Assembly (NCBI GenBank): GCA_963728285.1
Contig: CAVSJR010000001.1
Location: 806,001-870,000 of the forward strand
DNA: 64,000 bases
Source: CAVSJR01 sp963728285
Lineage (GTDB): Bacteria; Actinomycetota; UBA4738; HRBIN12
Direction of reading: 5' to 3'
The position numbers were made by a program, and so were the translations under genes. The first letter of the stretch is position 1. Every line of letters begins with the position of its first letter. Below are positions 1-8,682 of this stretch, piece after piece. The notes under the pieces were generated by a model. The model ran no database searches, had not been told where the DNA came from, and worked only from the letters and a program-made list of their open reading frames with translations.

Positions 1-316
1 CGTGGTCTCCGACGTCCCCGCCCGTGGCTCGGAGGAGGTACATGTGGACCAGCTTGCGGATCCTCGCCGAGTCCCACACGTAGAAGTACCGCGTATCTCC
101 CAGCGACGCCTCGACCCGCGCCTCGAGGCCCGTCTCCTCCCGCACCTCCCGGATCGCCGCATCCTCGGGGGACTCCCCGGCCTCGATCTGGCCCTTCGGC
201 AGGCCCCAGACGAGCTCTCCCCTGCGGGTCCGCCTGGCGGCGAGCGCGATCTCCACCGCCTCCCCGGTCCGCCGGTAGACGACGCCTCCGGCGGAGACCT
301 CCTTGCGAACGCTCAT
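1..316 (-). CDS. NUDIX hydrolase (C-terminus cut by window edge)
   Basis: The reverse strand reads MSVRKEVSAGGVVYRR and then a clear NUDIX box, GQIEAGESPEDAAIREVREE followed by TGL at about residues 42-64. It matches GX5EX7REUXEEXGU, so the Mg-binding glutamates are present. NUDIX enzymes cleave nucleoside diphosphates linked to another moiety; the substrate cannot be told from the box. Only the first 105 codons lie in the window and the frame runs off base 1, so the C-terminus is missing here but probably not in the genome. The ATG at 316 fits the family N-terminus, where the SAGGVV strand follows immediately. It is divergent from the pilT-like gene, with about 180 bp between them. Confidence 0.9.
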   Translation of the reverse strand, partial: MSVRKEVSAGGVVYRRTGEAVEIALAARRTRRGELVWGLPKGQIEAGESPEDAAIREVREETGLEARVEASLGDTRYFYVWDSARIRKLVHMYLLRATGGDVGDH

Positions 317-430
317 CGCCCGCTCGCGTGCGTGGGGAAGGATCGGCGCACCATGTGGGGGGGATTGTAGGCGCCGCCCGCCGTCGGCCCGGGCCCTCCC
401 GAGGCGGCCGTCCCGGCTCGGGCGGGGCCC

Positions 431-456
431 CGAGGCATCGGCTTCAGGAGGCCTCG
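431..456 (+). promoter_or_regulatory. inverted repeat in the leader of the pilT-like gene
   Basis: CGAGGC (431-436) and GCCTCG (451-456) are perfect inverted repeats around a 14-nt loop, about 45 nt before the PilT-like start. A purine-rich stretch (464-479) and an AAGGGG ribosome-binding site (487-492) follow. It may be a structured leader. I could not match it to a named riboswitch, and GC-rich DNA yields such repeats by chance. Confidence 0.3.
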
Positions 457-502
457 TGCCCGGCCGAAAGATGTAGGGACCTTCACAAGGGGCGTGCCCG
501 GG

Positions 503-1591
503 ATGGACGTGATCGAGCTGCTTCGCCACATGGTCGAGCGTGGCGCCAGCGACCTGCATCTCAAGGCCGGAAACGTGCCGTTCATCCGCATCGACGGCAG
601 CCTGCAGCCGGCGCCGTATCCGGTGCTGGTCCCGGCCGACACGCAGGCCTTCGCCGAGGCGCTCATGTCCGAGCGCAAGGCGAGGGAGTTCGCCGAGACG
701 AGCGAGGCGGACCTCGGCTACACGCTCGCCGGCGTGGGGCGCTTCCGCGTCAACGTCTACCGGCAGCGGGGCCTGACCGGGCTGGCGATCCGCCGCGTCC
801 GCTCGGACATCCCGACGTTCGACGAGCTGCGCCTGCCGCCCGTGATCAGGTCGCTCGCCGAGTCGCCCCGCGGGCTGATCCTCCTGACCGGCCCCACCGG
901 GACGGGGAAGACCACCACGATCGCGTCGATGATCGGCCACATCAACAACACGCGGCGCGCGCACATCGTCACGATCGAGGACCCCATCGAGGTCGTTCAC
1001 GAGGACAACCTCTCGATCGTCGAGCAGCGAGAGGTCGGGCTCGACACGGATTCCTACAGCGCCGCGCTCAAACGCGTGATCCGCCAGGATCCCGACGTCA
1101 TCTTCGTGGGGGAGATCCGGGACTCCGAATCCGCCCTCTCCGCGATCCAGGCCGCCGAGACCGGCCATCTCGTGATCTCGACGCTGCACACCATCGACTG
1201 CACCGAGACCATCAACCGCGTGCTCGATCTGTTCCCGCCGCAGCAGCAGCGGGAGGTGCGGAGCTCGTTCGCGGGCGCCCTGCGCGGAATCCTCTCTCAG
1301 CGGCTCGTCGCCCGGGCCGACGGGCGCGGGCGCGTGCCCGCGGTCGAGGTCCTCGTCAACACCGGACGAATCTACGAGCGGATCATCGATCCCGACGCCA
1401 CCGTGGAGATCGTGGACGTCATCGCGGACGGCGGCTTCTACGGCATGCAGACGTTCGACCAGGCGCTCGTGAAGCTGGTCGAGGATGGCACGGTGGCGGA
1501 GGACGAAGCGCGCCGAGCCTCGACGAACCCGCACGACTTCGCCCTCGCGTTGCGGGGCGTGCTCGCCCGCACCGGCCCTCCCCTGAGCTAG
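503..1591 (+). CDS. pilT: PilT-like type IV pilus/secretion ATPase
   Basis: This is a 362-residue hexameric ATPase of the PilT/GspE family, the class that powers type IV pilus retraction. The order of motifs is an N-terminal PAS-like domain with ASDLHLKAGN, Walker A GPTGTGKT (about residue 130), Asp box TIEDPIEVVH, Walker B DPDVIFVGEIRD and His box STLHT. The C-terminal GMQTFDQALVKLV is typical of PilT. The AIRNLIRE motif needed for retraction in PilT is not recognisable; that position reads NTGRIYERIIDPD. I prefer ATG 503 because AAGGGG at 487-492 is well spaced for it; GTG 494 is also possible. No other pilus gene is near, so it acts with components encoded elsewhere or has a variant role. 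Confidence 0.9.
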   Translation: MDVIELLRHMVERGASDLHLKAGNVPFIRIDGSLQPAPYPVLVPADTQAFAEALMSERKAREFAETSEADLGYTLAGVGRFRVNVYRQRGLTGLAIRRVRSDIPTFDELRLPPVIRSLAESPRGLILLTGPTGTGKTTTIASMIGHINNTRRAHIVTIEDPIEVVHEDNLSIVEQREVGLDTDSYSAALKRVIRQDPDVIFVGEIRDSESALSAIQAAETGHLVISTLHTIDCTETINRVLDLFPPQQQREVRSSFAGALRGILSQRLVARADGRGRVPAVEVLVNTGRIYERIIDPDATVEIVDVIADGGFYGMQTFDQALVKLVEDGTVAEDEARRASTNPHDFALALRGVLARTGPPLS

Positions 1592-1614
1592 CCCGGCTCG
1601 TCGAGCTCGTCGAG

Positions 1615-1974
1615 CTACTCCTCGCCGGCGGCGCGCCTCGCGGCGATCTCGAAGGGATGCCTCCAGTAGCCGTAGGGGACGGCGAGCGCCACGTACACCG
1701 GGATGAACAGCGGTCCCCATCGACAGTACTGGCGGATGTGGTGCCGTTCGTGTGCGAGCGCCGTCGGGGTGAGCGGGCGGGCGGAGACGATGACGAAGCC
1801 GACGGTCATGGCCGACCTGTTCATCCGCAGCAGCAACCAGGTCAACCCCCGGGGTGCGCGGTCGAAGACGAGCGCGCCCTCCTGGACTCGCGGCGCCTGG
1901 AACGTGAGGACGCCCGCCAGGAGCCCGAGGAGCGTGTTGGGAAGCGTCCAGATGAAGCCGAGCGCGTTCTCCAC
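1615..1974 (-). CDS. small membrane protein with HERHHxRQ motif
   Basis: This 119-residue protein starts at GTG 1974 (VENALGFIWTLPNTLLG). It has an N-terminal hydrophobic segment, a central LTPTALAHERHHIRQYCRW stretch and a second hydrophobic segment (GPLFIPVYVALAVPYGYW). The HExxH-like spacing (H-E-R-H-H) next to membrane segments resembles minimal zinc-peptidase cores, but no third ligand is obvious and no activity is established. Coding is supported by high third-position GC in this frame and by the start lying divergent from cca. It converges on the pilT-like gene, with 23 bp between their stops. I do not recognise a named family. Confidence 0.7.
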   Translation of the reverse strand: MENALGFIWTLPNTLLGLLAGVLTFQAPRVQEGALVFDRAPRGLTWLLLRMNRSAMTVGFVIVSARPLTPTALAHERHHIRQYCRWGPLFIPVYVALAVPYGYWRHPFEIAARRAAGEE

Positions 1975-2050
1975 GTCCGGACCGTATACGTCGGGCCCAG
2001 AGCTCGGGCGCGGGCCGTGGTCGGGGGCAGGGGGCCGAGGTCGGGAACAG

Positions 2051-2056
2051 TATCCT
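2051..2056 (+). promoter_or_regulatory. -10 box TATCCT of cca (leaderless)
   Basis: TATCCT lies 6 nt before the ATG at 2063 and no Shine-Dalgarno sequence intervenes. Transcription would start at or next to the start codon. Confidence 0.55.
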
Positions 2057-2062
2057 CCCCGC

Positions 2063-3457
2063 ATGGGCGAGCCGACGGGCGCAGGAGCGGCACTTCCGGT
2101 GGATCCGCTCGCCGCGGAGTTGGGCGAGCGCTTTCGCGTCGCCGGCTTCGAGCTGTACCTGGTCGGAGGCGTCGTGCGCGATGCCATCCTCGATCGAGCC
2201 GGCGCGAGCGACTTCGACTTCGCGACGGACGCGCCACCGCATGAGACGACGAAGATCCTGCGCGGGTGGGCCGAGCGCCAGTACCTCGTCGGCGTGCGAT
2301 TCGGGACGGTCGGCGCGCGCAAGGACGACCGGCTGCTCGAGATCACCACGTTTCGCGAGGAGATGTACGCCGAGGAACACCGCAAGCCCGCCGTGTCGTT
2401 CGCGCGCGACATCGAGACGGACCTGTCGCGGCGCGACTTCACGATCAACGCGATGGCCGTGCGGCTGCCGGAGGGAGGGTTCGTGGATCCCTTCGGGGGC
2501 GTGCGCGATCTCGCCGCGCGGCGACTGGACACCCCGAGGGATCCGGAGATGGCGTTCTCGGACGATCCGCTGCGCATGCTCCGCGCCGCGCGGTTCGTCT
2601 CGCAGCTCGAGGTCGAGCCCTCCGAACGCGTCGTCCGGGCCATGCGCGACATGCGCGACCGGATCGAGATCGTGTCGTCGGAGAGGATCCGCGACGAGCT
2701 CGACAAGTTGCTGGTGGCGCCCAAGCCCTCGAGGGGACTGGAGCTCGTGGTCGAGACGGGCCTCGCGGAGGCCATCCTTCCCGAGCTTCCGGCGATGCGA
2801 CTGGAGCAGGACCCGGTCCACAAGCACAAGGACGTCCTGCGCCACACCTACGCCGTGGTGGAACGATGCGAGCCCGACGCCGTCCTGCGCCTCGCCGCGC
2901 TGCTGCACGACGTGGGAAAGCCGCGGACGCGCCAGATCACGCACGAGGGCGTGCAGTTTCATCATCACGAGGTCGTCGGCGCCCGGATCGCGCGGGAGCG
3001 GCTCGAGGCGCTTCGCTACCCATCGGCCGTCGTCGACGACGTCGTGCGCCTGGTGGAGATGCACCTGCGGTTCCACACCTACCGGATGGGGTGGTCAGAC
3101 GGCGCCGTGCGCCGCTACGTCCGCGACGCGGGCCCGCTCCTGGATCGCCTGAACCAATTGACCCGGGCCGACTGCACGACCCGCAACCCACAGAAGGCCA
3201 AGCAGCTCGGCGCGCTGCAGGACGACCTCGAGGACCGGATCGCCCGCCTCGCCGAGCAGGAGAACCTCGACGCGATGCGGCCGCCGCTCGACGGACTGCA
3301 GGTCATGGAGCGACTCGGCCTCGAGCCCGGCCCGCTCGTCGGCGAGGCGCTCGCGCATCTGATGGAGCTCCGCCTCGAGGGCGGACCGATGGACGAGGAC
3401 GAGGCGTACGAGGCGCTCGCGGCCTGGGCCCGAGAGCGGGGGCTCATCGACGAGTGA
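2063..3457 (+). CDS. cca: CCA tRNA nucleotidyltransferase with HD domain
   Basis: This 464-residue class II nucleotidyltransferase adds or repairs the 3' CCA of tRNA. The N-terminal head has LVGGVVRDAI (about 32-41) and the metal-binding DFDFATDA, followed by RRDFTINAMA and the DDPLRMLRAARF ridge motif. An HD domain follows, with AALLHDVGKPR and HHHEVVGARIA, as in the actinobacterial PcnA-like form. Length and order match that family. The open frame extends upstream of 2063, but ATG 2063 is chosen because the conserved domain begins shortly after it and a TATCCT box sits directly before it. It is followed by an MFS gene with its own promoter. Confidence 0.95.
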   Translation: MGEPTGAGAALPVDPLAAELGERFRVAGFELYLVGGVVRDAILDRAGASDFDFATDAPPHETTKILRGWAERQYLVGVRFGTVGARKDDRLLEITTFREEMYAEEHRKPAVSFARDIETDLSRRDFTINAMAVRLPEGGFVDPFGGVRDLAARRLDTPRDPEMAFSDDPLRMLRAARFVSQLEVEPSERVVRAMRDMRDRIEIVSSERIRDELDKLLVAPKPSRGLELVVETGLAEAILPELPAMRLEQDPVHKHKDVLRHTYAVVERCEPDAVLRLAALLHDVGKPRTRQITHEGVQFHHHEVVGARIARERLEALRYPSAVVDDVVRLVEMHLRFHTYRMGWSDGAVRRYVRDAGPLLDRLNQLTRADCTTRNPQKAKQLGALQDDLEDRIARLAEQENLDAMRPPLDGLQVMERLGLEPGPLVGEALAHLMELRLEGGPMDEDEAYEALAAWARERGLIDE

Positions 3458-3508
3458 GGGCGGGACGCCCCGGGTCGGCCCGGGAACCGCCCTCGCCGCG
3501 ACGCCCGG

Positions 3509-3514
3509 TAGTGT
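3509..3514 (+). promoter_or_regulatory. -10 box TAGTGT before MFS gene (leaderless)
   Basis: TAGTGT is separated from ATG 3523 by 8 nt with no ribosome-binding site. It is another example of the leaderless layout seen across this window. Confidence 0.5.
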
Positions 3515-3522
3515 GGGGTCCA

Positions 3523-4815
3523 ATGGACTCTGCCGAGCGCGCCGTCGCGCCCGGGCGGCCGGCCGCACGAGATCACGGCGGCGCGGCCGCGCCCGGACTG
3601 TTCTCCAACCGCAACTTCCGGCTGTTCTTCCTCGGGCAGCTGGTGTCGAACACGGGCAACTGGCTGCAGCTGGCCGCGCAGGCCGTGCTCGTGAAGCAAC
3701 TCTCGGGAAGCTCGTTCGCGGTCGGGATGACGACGGCCGCGCTGTTCGTGCCCGTCTGGTTCCTCGCGCTCCCGGGCGGGAGGCTCGCGGACGTGCTCGA
3801 TCGCCGCAAGGTGCTGATCGCCATGCAGGTGCTCGCCATGACCGCGACCGTGGGCCTCGCCGTGCTCGCCGCGACAGGACGGGCGAGCGTCGTCGCGGTC
3901 GTCGTCGTCGCGCTGATCGTCGGCATCCAGTTCGCCGTCTCGATCCCCACGATGATGGCCCTGCTGCCGTCGCTGGTCGAGCCGGGCCAGCTCGGCCAGG
4001 CGATCGGCATGAACTCCATCACCTACAACGTGGCCCGCGCGCTGGGTCCGGCGCTGGCGACGGCCATCATCGCGACGCTCGGATTCGGCCTTACCTTCGC
4101 GTTGAACGCGGCGTCGTTCGTGGCCCTCATCGCCGCGCTCCTGCTCATGCGCCCGCGCGAGGAGGCGGAGTCGAGCTCGCCCGGAAGCGGCTCGATCGGC
4201 GAGGCGCTCGCCTATGCGTGGCGAGACCGGAGGGTGCGCATGATGCTGGTCGGCGTCGCCTCGGTGGCCGTCGCGGTCGCGCCGGTCGTGACGCTCGCAC
4301 CGACCTTCGCGCGCGACGTGTACGGATCGAAGGCCGCGGACGCCGGGCTGCTCATCTCCGGGTACGGGATCGGCGCAGTCCTCGGCGCGGTCTTGCTGAC
4401 GCGGGCGTTCCGGTCCCGGCGAGGCGCGAGGTTCGAGCTGCTCCGGCCCGCCGGCGTGGTGCTCGCGGTGGCCCTCGCCGGGTTCGCCTTCAGCCCGTCG
4501 ATGGCGGTCGGCGTCGCGTGCTTGGTGGTCGCGGGCCTCGGGTTCATCGCCTCGAGCGTGACGTGGACGACGGGGATCCAGCAGGCGGTGCCCGAGGAGC
4601 TCCGAGGGCGGATCATGGGCCTGTGGACGCTCGCCTACCTGGGGATCTGGCCGCTGGCGGCGCCCGTCGGAGGAGCGATCGCCGACCTCGTCAGCCCGCA
4701 GGCGGCCGTGATCGCCATGACCGTCCCCCTGCTGCTCGTGGCGCTGTTCGGAGTTCGCATCGTCCGACGCTCTCCGGCGGAGGCGACGCCGCCGCCCGCG
4801 ATGGCGTCCCCGTAG
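3523..4815 (+). CDS. MFS transporter, MFS_3/secretion-effector type
   Basis: This 430-residue membrane protein has 12 likely helices and the opening motif NRNFRLFFLGQLVSNTGNWL, characteristic of the MFS_3 group of putative exporters. The A-type loop GRLADVLDRRKVL lies between helices 2 and 3, and ELRGRIMGLW precedes helix 11. The substrate cannot be inferred. It follows cca by 65 nt with its own -10 box and converges on lepB. It is one of five proteins with this architecture in the window (also at 12279, 13907, 18599 and the N-half at 48067). Confidence 0.88.
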   Translation: MDSAERAVAPGRPAARDHGGAAAPGLFSNRNFRLFFLGQLVSNTGNWLQLAAQAVLVKQLSGSSFAVGMTTAALFVPVWFLALPGGRLADVLDRRKVLIAMQVLAMTATVGLAVLAATGRASVVAVVVVALIVGIQFAVSIPTMMALLPSLVEPGQLGQAIGMNSITYNVARALGPALATAIIATLGFGLTFALNAASFVALIAALLLMRPREEAESSSPGSGSIGEALAYAWRDRRVRMMLVGVASVAVAVAPVVTLAPTFARDVYGSKAADAGLLISGYGIGAVLGAVLLTRAFRSRRGARFELLRPAGVVLAVALAGFAFSPSMAVGVACLVVAGLGFIASSVTWTTGIQQAVPEELRGRIMGLWTLAYLGIWPLAAPVGGAIADLVSPQAAVIAMTVPLLLVALFGVRIVRRSPAEATPPPAMASP

Positions 4816-4884
4816 CGGGCGCGGCGCGAGCGGGCGGCTCACGTTCGGGGGGAGATGCCGCTCGCATGGGCCCGGGCCCGCGGC

Positions 4885-5526
4885 CTAGTGGAGCAGGCCC
4901 ATCCTGCCGGGGGGCCAGATCTTCACGAAGGCCTTCCCCACCACCTTCGAGATGGGGACGAACCCCAACCCGAAACGCGAGTCGTTGGATGCGCGGCGAT
5001 TGTCGCCCATGACGAACATGTCGCCGGGAGGCACCTCGACTTGGTCGAAGGGTCGCGTCTTCTGGCTCAGGTACGGCTCGTCGAGCTTGGTGCCGTTCAC
5101 GTAGACGTATCCGCCCTTGCCCTCCACGGTGTCGCCCGGCAGGCCGATGACCCGCTTGATGAAGTCCTCGTCCGGGTTCGTCGAGAATCCGAGTCCCTGG
5201 GCGAGCCAGTGGATGAACCCCCCGACGGCGCCTCGATCCACCTGGGCGTTCGGATCCGGGTTCTCGAACACGATGATCTCGCCGCGATGCGGATCGTGGA
5301 AGTAGAAGGGGATCTTGTTGACGAGCACGCGGTCGCCCGGCATGAGGGTCGGCTCCATCGATCCGGACGGGATGTAGAAGGCCTGGAACAGGAACGCCTT
5401 GATGATGAGCGCCAGCACCAGGGCCGTGAGGACCAGGATCGGCAGCTCCCCGAAAAAGCCGAGGCCTTTGCGTTCCGGTCCTTCGTCTCGGGAGGGCACC
5501 TCGGTGGGCTTGGTATCGGTTGCCAC
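4885..5526 (-). CDS. lepB: signal peptidase I
   Basis: This 213-residue S26 serine protease removes signal peptides on the outer face of the membrane. One N-terminal transmembrane helix (LPILVLTALVLALIIKAFLF) is followed by the nucleophile box IPSGSMEPTL, the lysine box DFIKRVIGLPGD and box E GDNRRASNDSRFG. The Ser/Lys dyad is intact. The start is GTG 5526, which a TACCCT -10 box precedes by 7 nt. It lies 49 nt downstream of modC on the same strand but has its own promoter, so it is probably independent of the molybdate operon. A second S26 protein at 10617 has a special role with Ni-SOD. Confidence 0.95.
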   Translation of the reverse strand: MATDTKPTEVPSRDEGPERKGLGFFGELPILVLTALVLALIIKAFLFQAFYIPSGSMEPTLMPGDRVLVNKIPFYFHDPHRGEIIVFENPDPNAQVDRGAVGGFIHWLAQGLGFSTNPDEDFIKRVIGLPGDTVEGKGGYVYVNGTKLDEPYLSQKTRPFDQVEVPPGDMFVMGDNRRASNDSRFGLGFVPISKVVGKAFVKIWPPGRMGLLH

Positions 5527-5533
5527 GCCCTGC

Positions 5534-5539
5534 AGGGTA
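5534..5539 (-). promoter_or_regulatory. -10 box TACCCT of lepB (leaderless)
   Basis: The reverse strand reads TACCCT, then 7 nt, then GTG (5526). There is no Shine-Dalgarno sequence in the gap. Confidence 0.5.
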
Positions 5540-5575
5540 CTGGGTCGCGCCGGGAAACGGCGAGATCTCCGGCGG

Positions 5576-6658
5576 CTACGGAGGCACGACGGCGACCTCG
5601 ACGGCCTTGAACGAGAGCCAGACGACGGAGCCCGTCTCGAGCCCGAGCCGCTTCATCGACCCGATCGTCACGTCGGCGACGAGCGAGGGGGACGCGTCGG
5701 CCCGGACCCGGGCTCGGTCGCCCTCGATCGAGATGGAGGCGATCGTCCCGCGCACGACGTTTCGCGCGGAGCCGGCCGGGGGGTCCAGGTGGATCGCGAC
5801 GTCGGAGGGCCGAACGATCGCGAGGACCCCGGACGTGGGCACCCTCGGACGGTCGTCCGGCCACGCGACGATGACGTCGCCGTCGGGCGTGGCCAGTCGT
5901 CCGGCGCCGTCCGGGAGTGGATCGAGGCGACCCTCGAAGAGGTTCACGCCGACGAGCTCCGCCGCGTACGCGGTCGTGGGCGCCTCCCGCACTTCGTCCG
6001 GCGTTCCGGATTGGGTGACCCGGCCGGCCTCGAGCACGACGATCCGATCGGCCAGCGTCATCGCCTCGACGGGATCGTGCGTGACCAGGATCCGGACGCC
6101 CGCGAAGTTGTCGAGGGTCTCCGAGATGAGCGCGCGGGCCCGAGCACGCGCGGCGACGTCGAGCGAGGAGAGTGGCTCGTCGAGGAGGAGCATCCTCGGG
6201 CGGCGAATCATGGCGCGGGCCAGGGCGACTCGCTGCGCCTGTCCTCCGGAGAGCTCGCGCGGCCGCGCCGCCGCGCGGCCGCCGATCCCGAGCTCCTGTA
6301 GCAGCGCATCGGCTCGTGCGAGCGCCTCGGCCCGCCGGAGTCCCGACGCGCGGAGGGGGAAGGCGACGTTCTCGCGAGCCGAGAGGTGCGGCAGCAGCAG
6401 GAGATCCTGGAACAGAACGCCCAGCGGGCGTTCCTCGGGCTCGACGTGCACCCCGGCCGCCACATCGTCGAGCGTCAAGTCGTCGAGCGTGACGCGCCCG
6501 TCGACCGGCACGACGAGTCCGGCCAGGACCGAGACGAGCGTTGACTTTCCCGAACCGTTGGGCCCCAGCAGCGCGACCGTCTCGCCCGGACGGGCGTGCA
6601 GCGAGGCGTCGAGCTCGAACGCATCCCGCCGGGCGCGCACGTCGACGTCCAGGCTCAT
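5576..6658 (-). CDS. modC: molybdate ABC transporter ATP-binding protein
   Basis: This 360-residue ATPase energises molybdate (or tungstate) import. It carries Walker A LLGPNGSGKST (about residues 33-43), Q-loop VLFQDLLLLPH, signature LSGGQAQRVALARA, Walker B MLLLDEPLSSLD and the switch histidine in VTHDPVEA. A C-terminal TOBE/Mop-like domain (about 270-360) is typical of ModC and senses oxyanion. Its ATG overlaps the modB stop as ATGA, implying translational coupling. It is the last gene of regulator-modA-modB-modC. Confidence 0.92.
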   Translation of the reverse strand: MSLDVDVRARRDAFELDASLHARPGETVALLGPNGSGKSTLVSVLAGLVVPVDGRVTLDDLTLDDVAAGVHVEPEERPLGVLFQDLLLLPHLSARENVAFPLRASGLRRAEALARADALLQELGIGGRAAARPRELSGGQAQRVALARAMIRRPRMLLLDEPLSSLDVAARARARALISETLDNFAGVRILVTHDPVEAMTLADRIVVLEAGRVTQSGTPDEVREAPTTAYAAELVGVNLFEGRLDPLPDGAGRLATPDGDVIVAWPDDRPRVPTSGVLAIVRPSDVAIHLDPPAGSARNVVRGTIASISIEGDRARVRADASPSLVADVTIGSMKRLGLETGSVVWLSFKAVEVAVVPP

Positions 6659-7446
6659 CCGGCGGGCCCTTCGAGCAGCCGGCCCCGGAGCGCGACGATC
6701 ACCGCGAGCGAGATGACGACGAGCAGGAGCGCGACCACGAGGGCACCGGCCGGATCCGTCTGGCTCACCTCGAACACGGCGAGCGGCAGCGTCTGTGTCC
6801 GACCCGCCAGGTTCCCGGCGAACATCAACGTCGCGCCGAACTCCCCGAGGGCGCGAGCCCACGCGAGCACCAGGCCGGCCGCGATCTGCACCCGTACGAG
6901 GGGCAGGGTGACGCGCCGGAGCACGTACCACGGTGATCCTCCCATGGTGCGCGCGGCGTCCTCGAGCCGGGGATCGAGCGAGCGCAGGCCCGCCTCGGTG
7001 GCGAGGACGACGAGGGGGAACGACACGAACGCCGTCGCGATCACGGCTGCCGGGGTCGTGAACGGGAGCTGCACGCCGACCGCATCGAGGACGCCGCCGA
7101 GCAGCCCACGCCGGCCCAGGGCAGCGAGGAGGCCCACGCCCGCGACGACGGGCGGCAACACGAGCGGAAGCAAGACGATGGCACGCACGATGGCCTTGCC
7201 GGGGAAGGAGGTTCGAGCGAGCACCAGGGCGAGCGGGAGGGCGAGCAGGAGATCGAGCAACGTCGCGGCCGTGGCGACGACGATCGACAGCCTCAGCGCC
7301 GTGAGCGTGCCGCTCGACGCCAGCACGCTCGACGCCCGACCCCACGCGGCCCGCGCGATGATGCCGACGACGGGCAGGGCCACGAACGCCCCCGCGATCA
7401 CGCCCAGGATGACGACGGCCAGCGGAATCCGAGGTCGGGAGCGCAC
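6655..7446 (-). CDS. modB: molybdate ABC transporter permease
   Basis: This 263-residue inner-membrane permease has five or six hydrophobic helices. It shows the EAA loop (EDAARTMGGSPWYVLRRVTL followed by PL) that docks the ATPase, and the ModB-typical RALGEFGATLMFAGN near the C-terminus. It starts at GTG 7446, 11 nt after modA stops, and overlaps modC by 4 nt. Its place between modA and modC fixes the assignment, although molybdate and tungstate cannot be distinguished from the sequence. Confidence 0.93.
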   Translation of the reverse strand: MRSRPRIPLAVVILGVIAGAFVALPVVGIIARAAWGRASSVLASSGTLTALRLSIVVATAATLLDLLLALPLALVLARTSFPGKAIVRAIVLLPLVLPPVVAGVGLLAALGRRGLLGGVLDAVGVQLPFTTPAAVIATAFVSFPLVVLATEAGLRSLDPRLEDAARTMGGSPWYVLRRVTLPLVRVQIAAGLVLAWARALGEFGATLMFAGNLAGRTQTLPLAVFEVSQTDPAGALVVALLLVVISLAVIVALRGRLLEGPAG

Positions 7447-7457
7447 CGCGCTCCCCG

Positions 7458-8273
7458 CTACGGGGGGAGGAAGCCGTAGGAGCGCAGGATCTCCTGGCCG
7501 TCCCGGCTCCTCACGTACTCGACGAAGGACCCGGCCAGCGAAGCATGCTCGCTGCTTGCGACCACGGCGATGGGATAGGTCGCGATCACATTGTCCGCGC
7601 GGGGGATAGGAACGGCGCGCACGGAGGACTCGACGTCGGTGGTGAGATCCGTCACATAGACGATCCCAGCATCCGCCTCGCCCAGAACGATCTTCTGGAC
7701 GACGGCCTTGACGTCCTCCTCGTTCGAGACCACGTTGGCCTCCGCCTGCTCGGCGACCCCCACGCCGTCCAGCGCCTCGCGGGCGTAGGTTCCCGCCGGG
7801 ACATCCTCCGCGGCAAGCACGAGCTTCACGCCCGGCTTGGCGAGATCCTCGAGCGAGGCGATGCCGGCCGGATCGTCGGGCGGCGTGATGATCACGAGGC
7901 GGTTGTGCGCGAACGTGCCTTCGTCGTCCACCCCGGGCTCCTCATCGCCCACCGCCTTCATCCAGGTCTCGCTCGCGGATGCGAACACGTCGGCCGGCGC
8001 TCCGTTGTTGATCTGCGCCGCGAGCGCGTCCGAGGGCCCGAGGACGAACCGAACCGTGGCGGTGGGGTTCGCCTCCTCGAAGCGCCGACCGATCTCCCCG
8101 AAGGCCTCCGTCAGGGAGGACGCGGCGAACACCAGCACCTCGCTCCCGCCCGCTCCCTCATCGACCGGGGTTCCCCCCGAGCCGGGTTCGTCGCTTGAGC
8201 ACGCGCCCGCAGCAAGCGGGAGACACAGGAGCGCGGCGAGGATGCCGGCACGCAAACCGCCGGACCCGCCCAA
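7458..8273 (-). CDS. modA: molybdate-binding lipoprotein
   Basis: This 271-residue extracellular binding protein begins with a signal peptide ending in the lipobox LAAGAC, so it is probably lipid-anchored at Cys25. The mature part opens with VLVFAASSLTEAFGEIG, the oxyanion-binding start typical of ModA, and continues with GAPADVFASASETWM and the DAGIVYVTD region. The open frame begins at TTG 8273, 7 nt after the upstream regulator stops; TTG 8255 is an alternative. It is the first structural gene of the mod operon. Confidence 0.93.
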   Translation of the reverse strand: MGGSGGLRAGILAALLCLPLAAGACSSDEPGSGGTPVDEGAGGSEVLVFAASSLTEAFGEIGRRFEEANPTATVRFVLGPSDALAAQINNGAPADVFASASETWMKAVGDEEPGVDDEGTFAHNRLVIITPPDDPAGIASLEDLAKPGVKLVLAAEDVPAGTYAREALDGVGVAEQAEANVVSNEEDVKAVVQKIVLGEADAGIVYVTDLTTDVESSVRAVPIPRADNVIATYPIAVVASSEHASLAGSFVEYVRSRDGQEILRSYGFLPP

Positions 8274-8279
8274 TCCGCT

Positions 8280-8675
8280 TCATCGGGGCAGCTCGACGCT
8301 GACGTTGGTCGCCTTGACGGCCGCGATCGCGGGCATGCCGGGTTCCAGGCCGAGCTCGTCGACGGCCTCCCTCGTGAGCAGCGACAGGATCCTGTGTGGC
8401 CCGGCCATGATCTCCACGGTCGCGGCGACCTCGTCCTTCGCCACGGCCACGACCACGCCCGGGAAGTGGTTTCGGATGCTTTGGGCGCCGATCTCCGGCG
8501 TCTCCTGCTGGCGTTGCTCGGAGAGCAGCCGGGCCACCTCCGTGGCGGAGACGCGTCGCTGGCCGCCGGGCGTGCGAGAGGACTCGAGCCTTCCCTCGCG
8601 CTCCCAGCGACGAATCGTCTCGACCCGAACCCCGAGGAGCTTCGCGGCCTCCCCGATGCGATAGTCATCCGCCAC
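8280..8675 (-). CDS. HTH-TOBE molybdate-responsive regulator
   Basis: This 131-residue protein joins two modules. Residues 1-55 are a MerR/excisionase-like helix-turn-helix (YRIGEAAKLLGVRVETIRRW, with EREGRL and TPGGQRRV). Residues 60-131 are a single TOBE/Mop molybdate- or molybdopterin-binding domain (SIRNHFPGVVVAVAKDEVAA). It is the first gene of the molybdate operon, so it probably senses molybdate and controls modABC and itself. This differs from classical ModE, which has a winged helix and two Mop domains. It starts at GTG 8675 directly after a TACCCT -10 box. The role is inferred from domains and context. Confidence 0.85.
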   Translation of the reverse strand: MADDYRIGEAAKLLGVRVETIRRWEREGRLESSRTPGGQRRVSATEVARLLSEQRQQETPEIGAQSIRNHFPGVVVAVAKDEVAATVEIMAGPHRILSLLTREAVDELGLEPGMPAIAAVKATNVSVELPR

Positions 8676-8682
8676 GGCGCGC

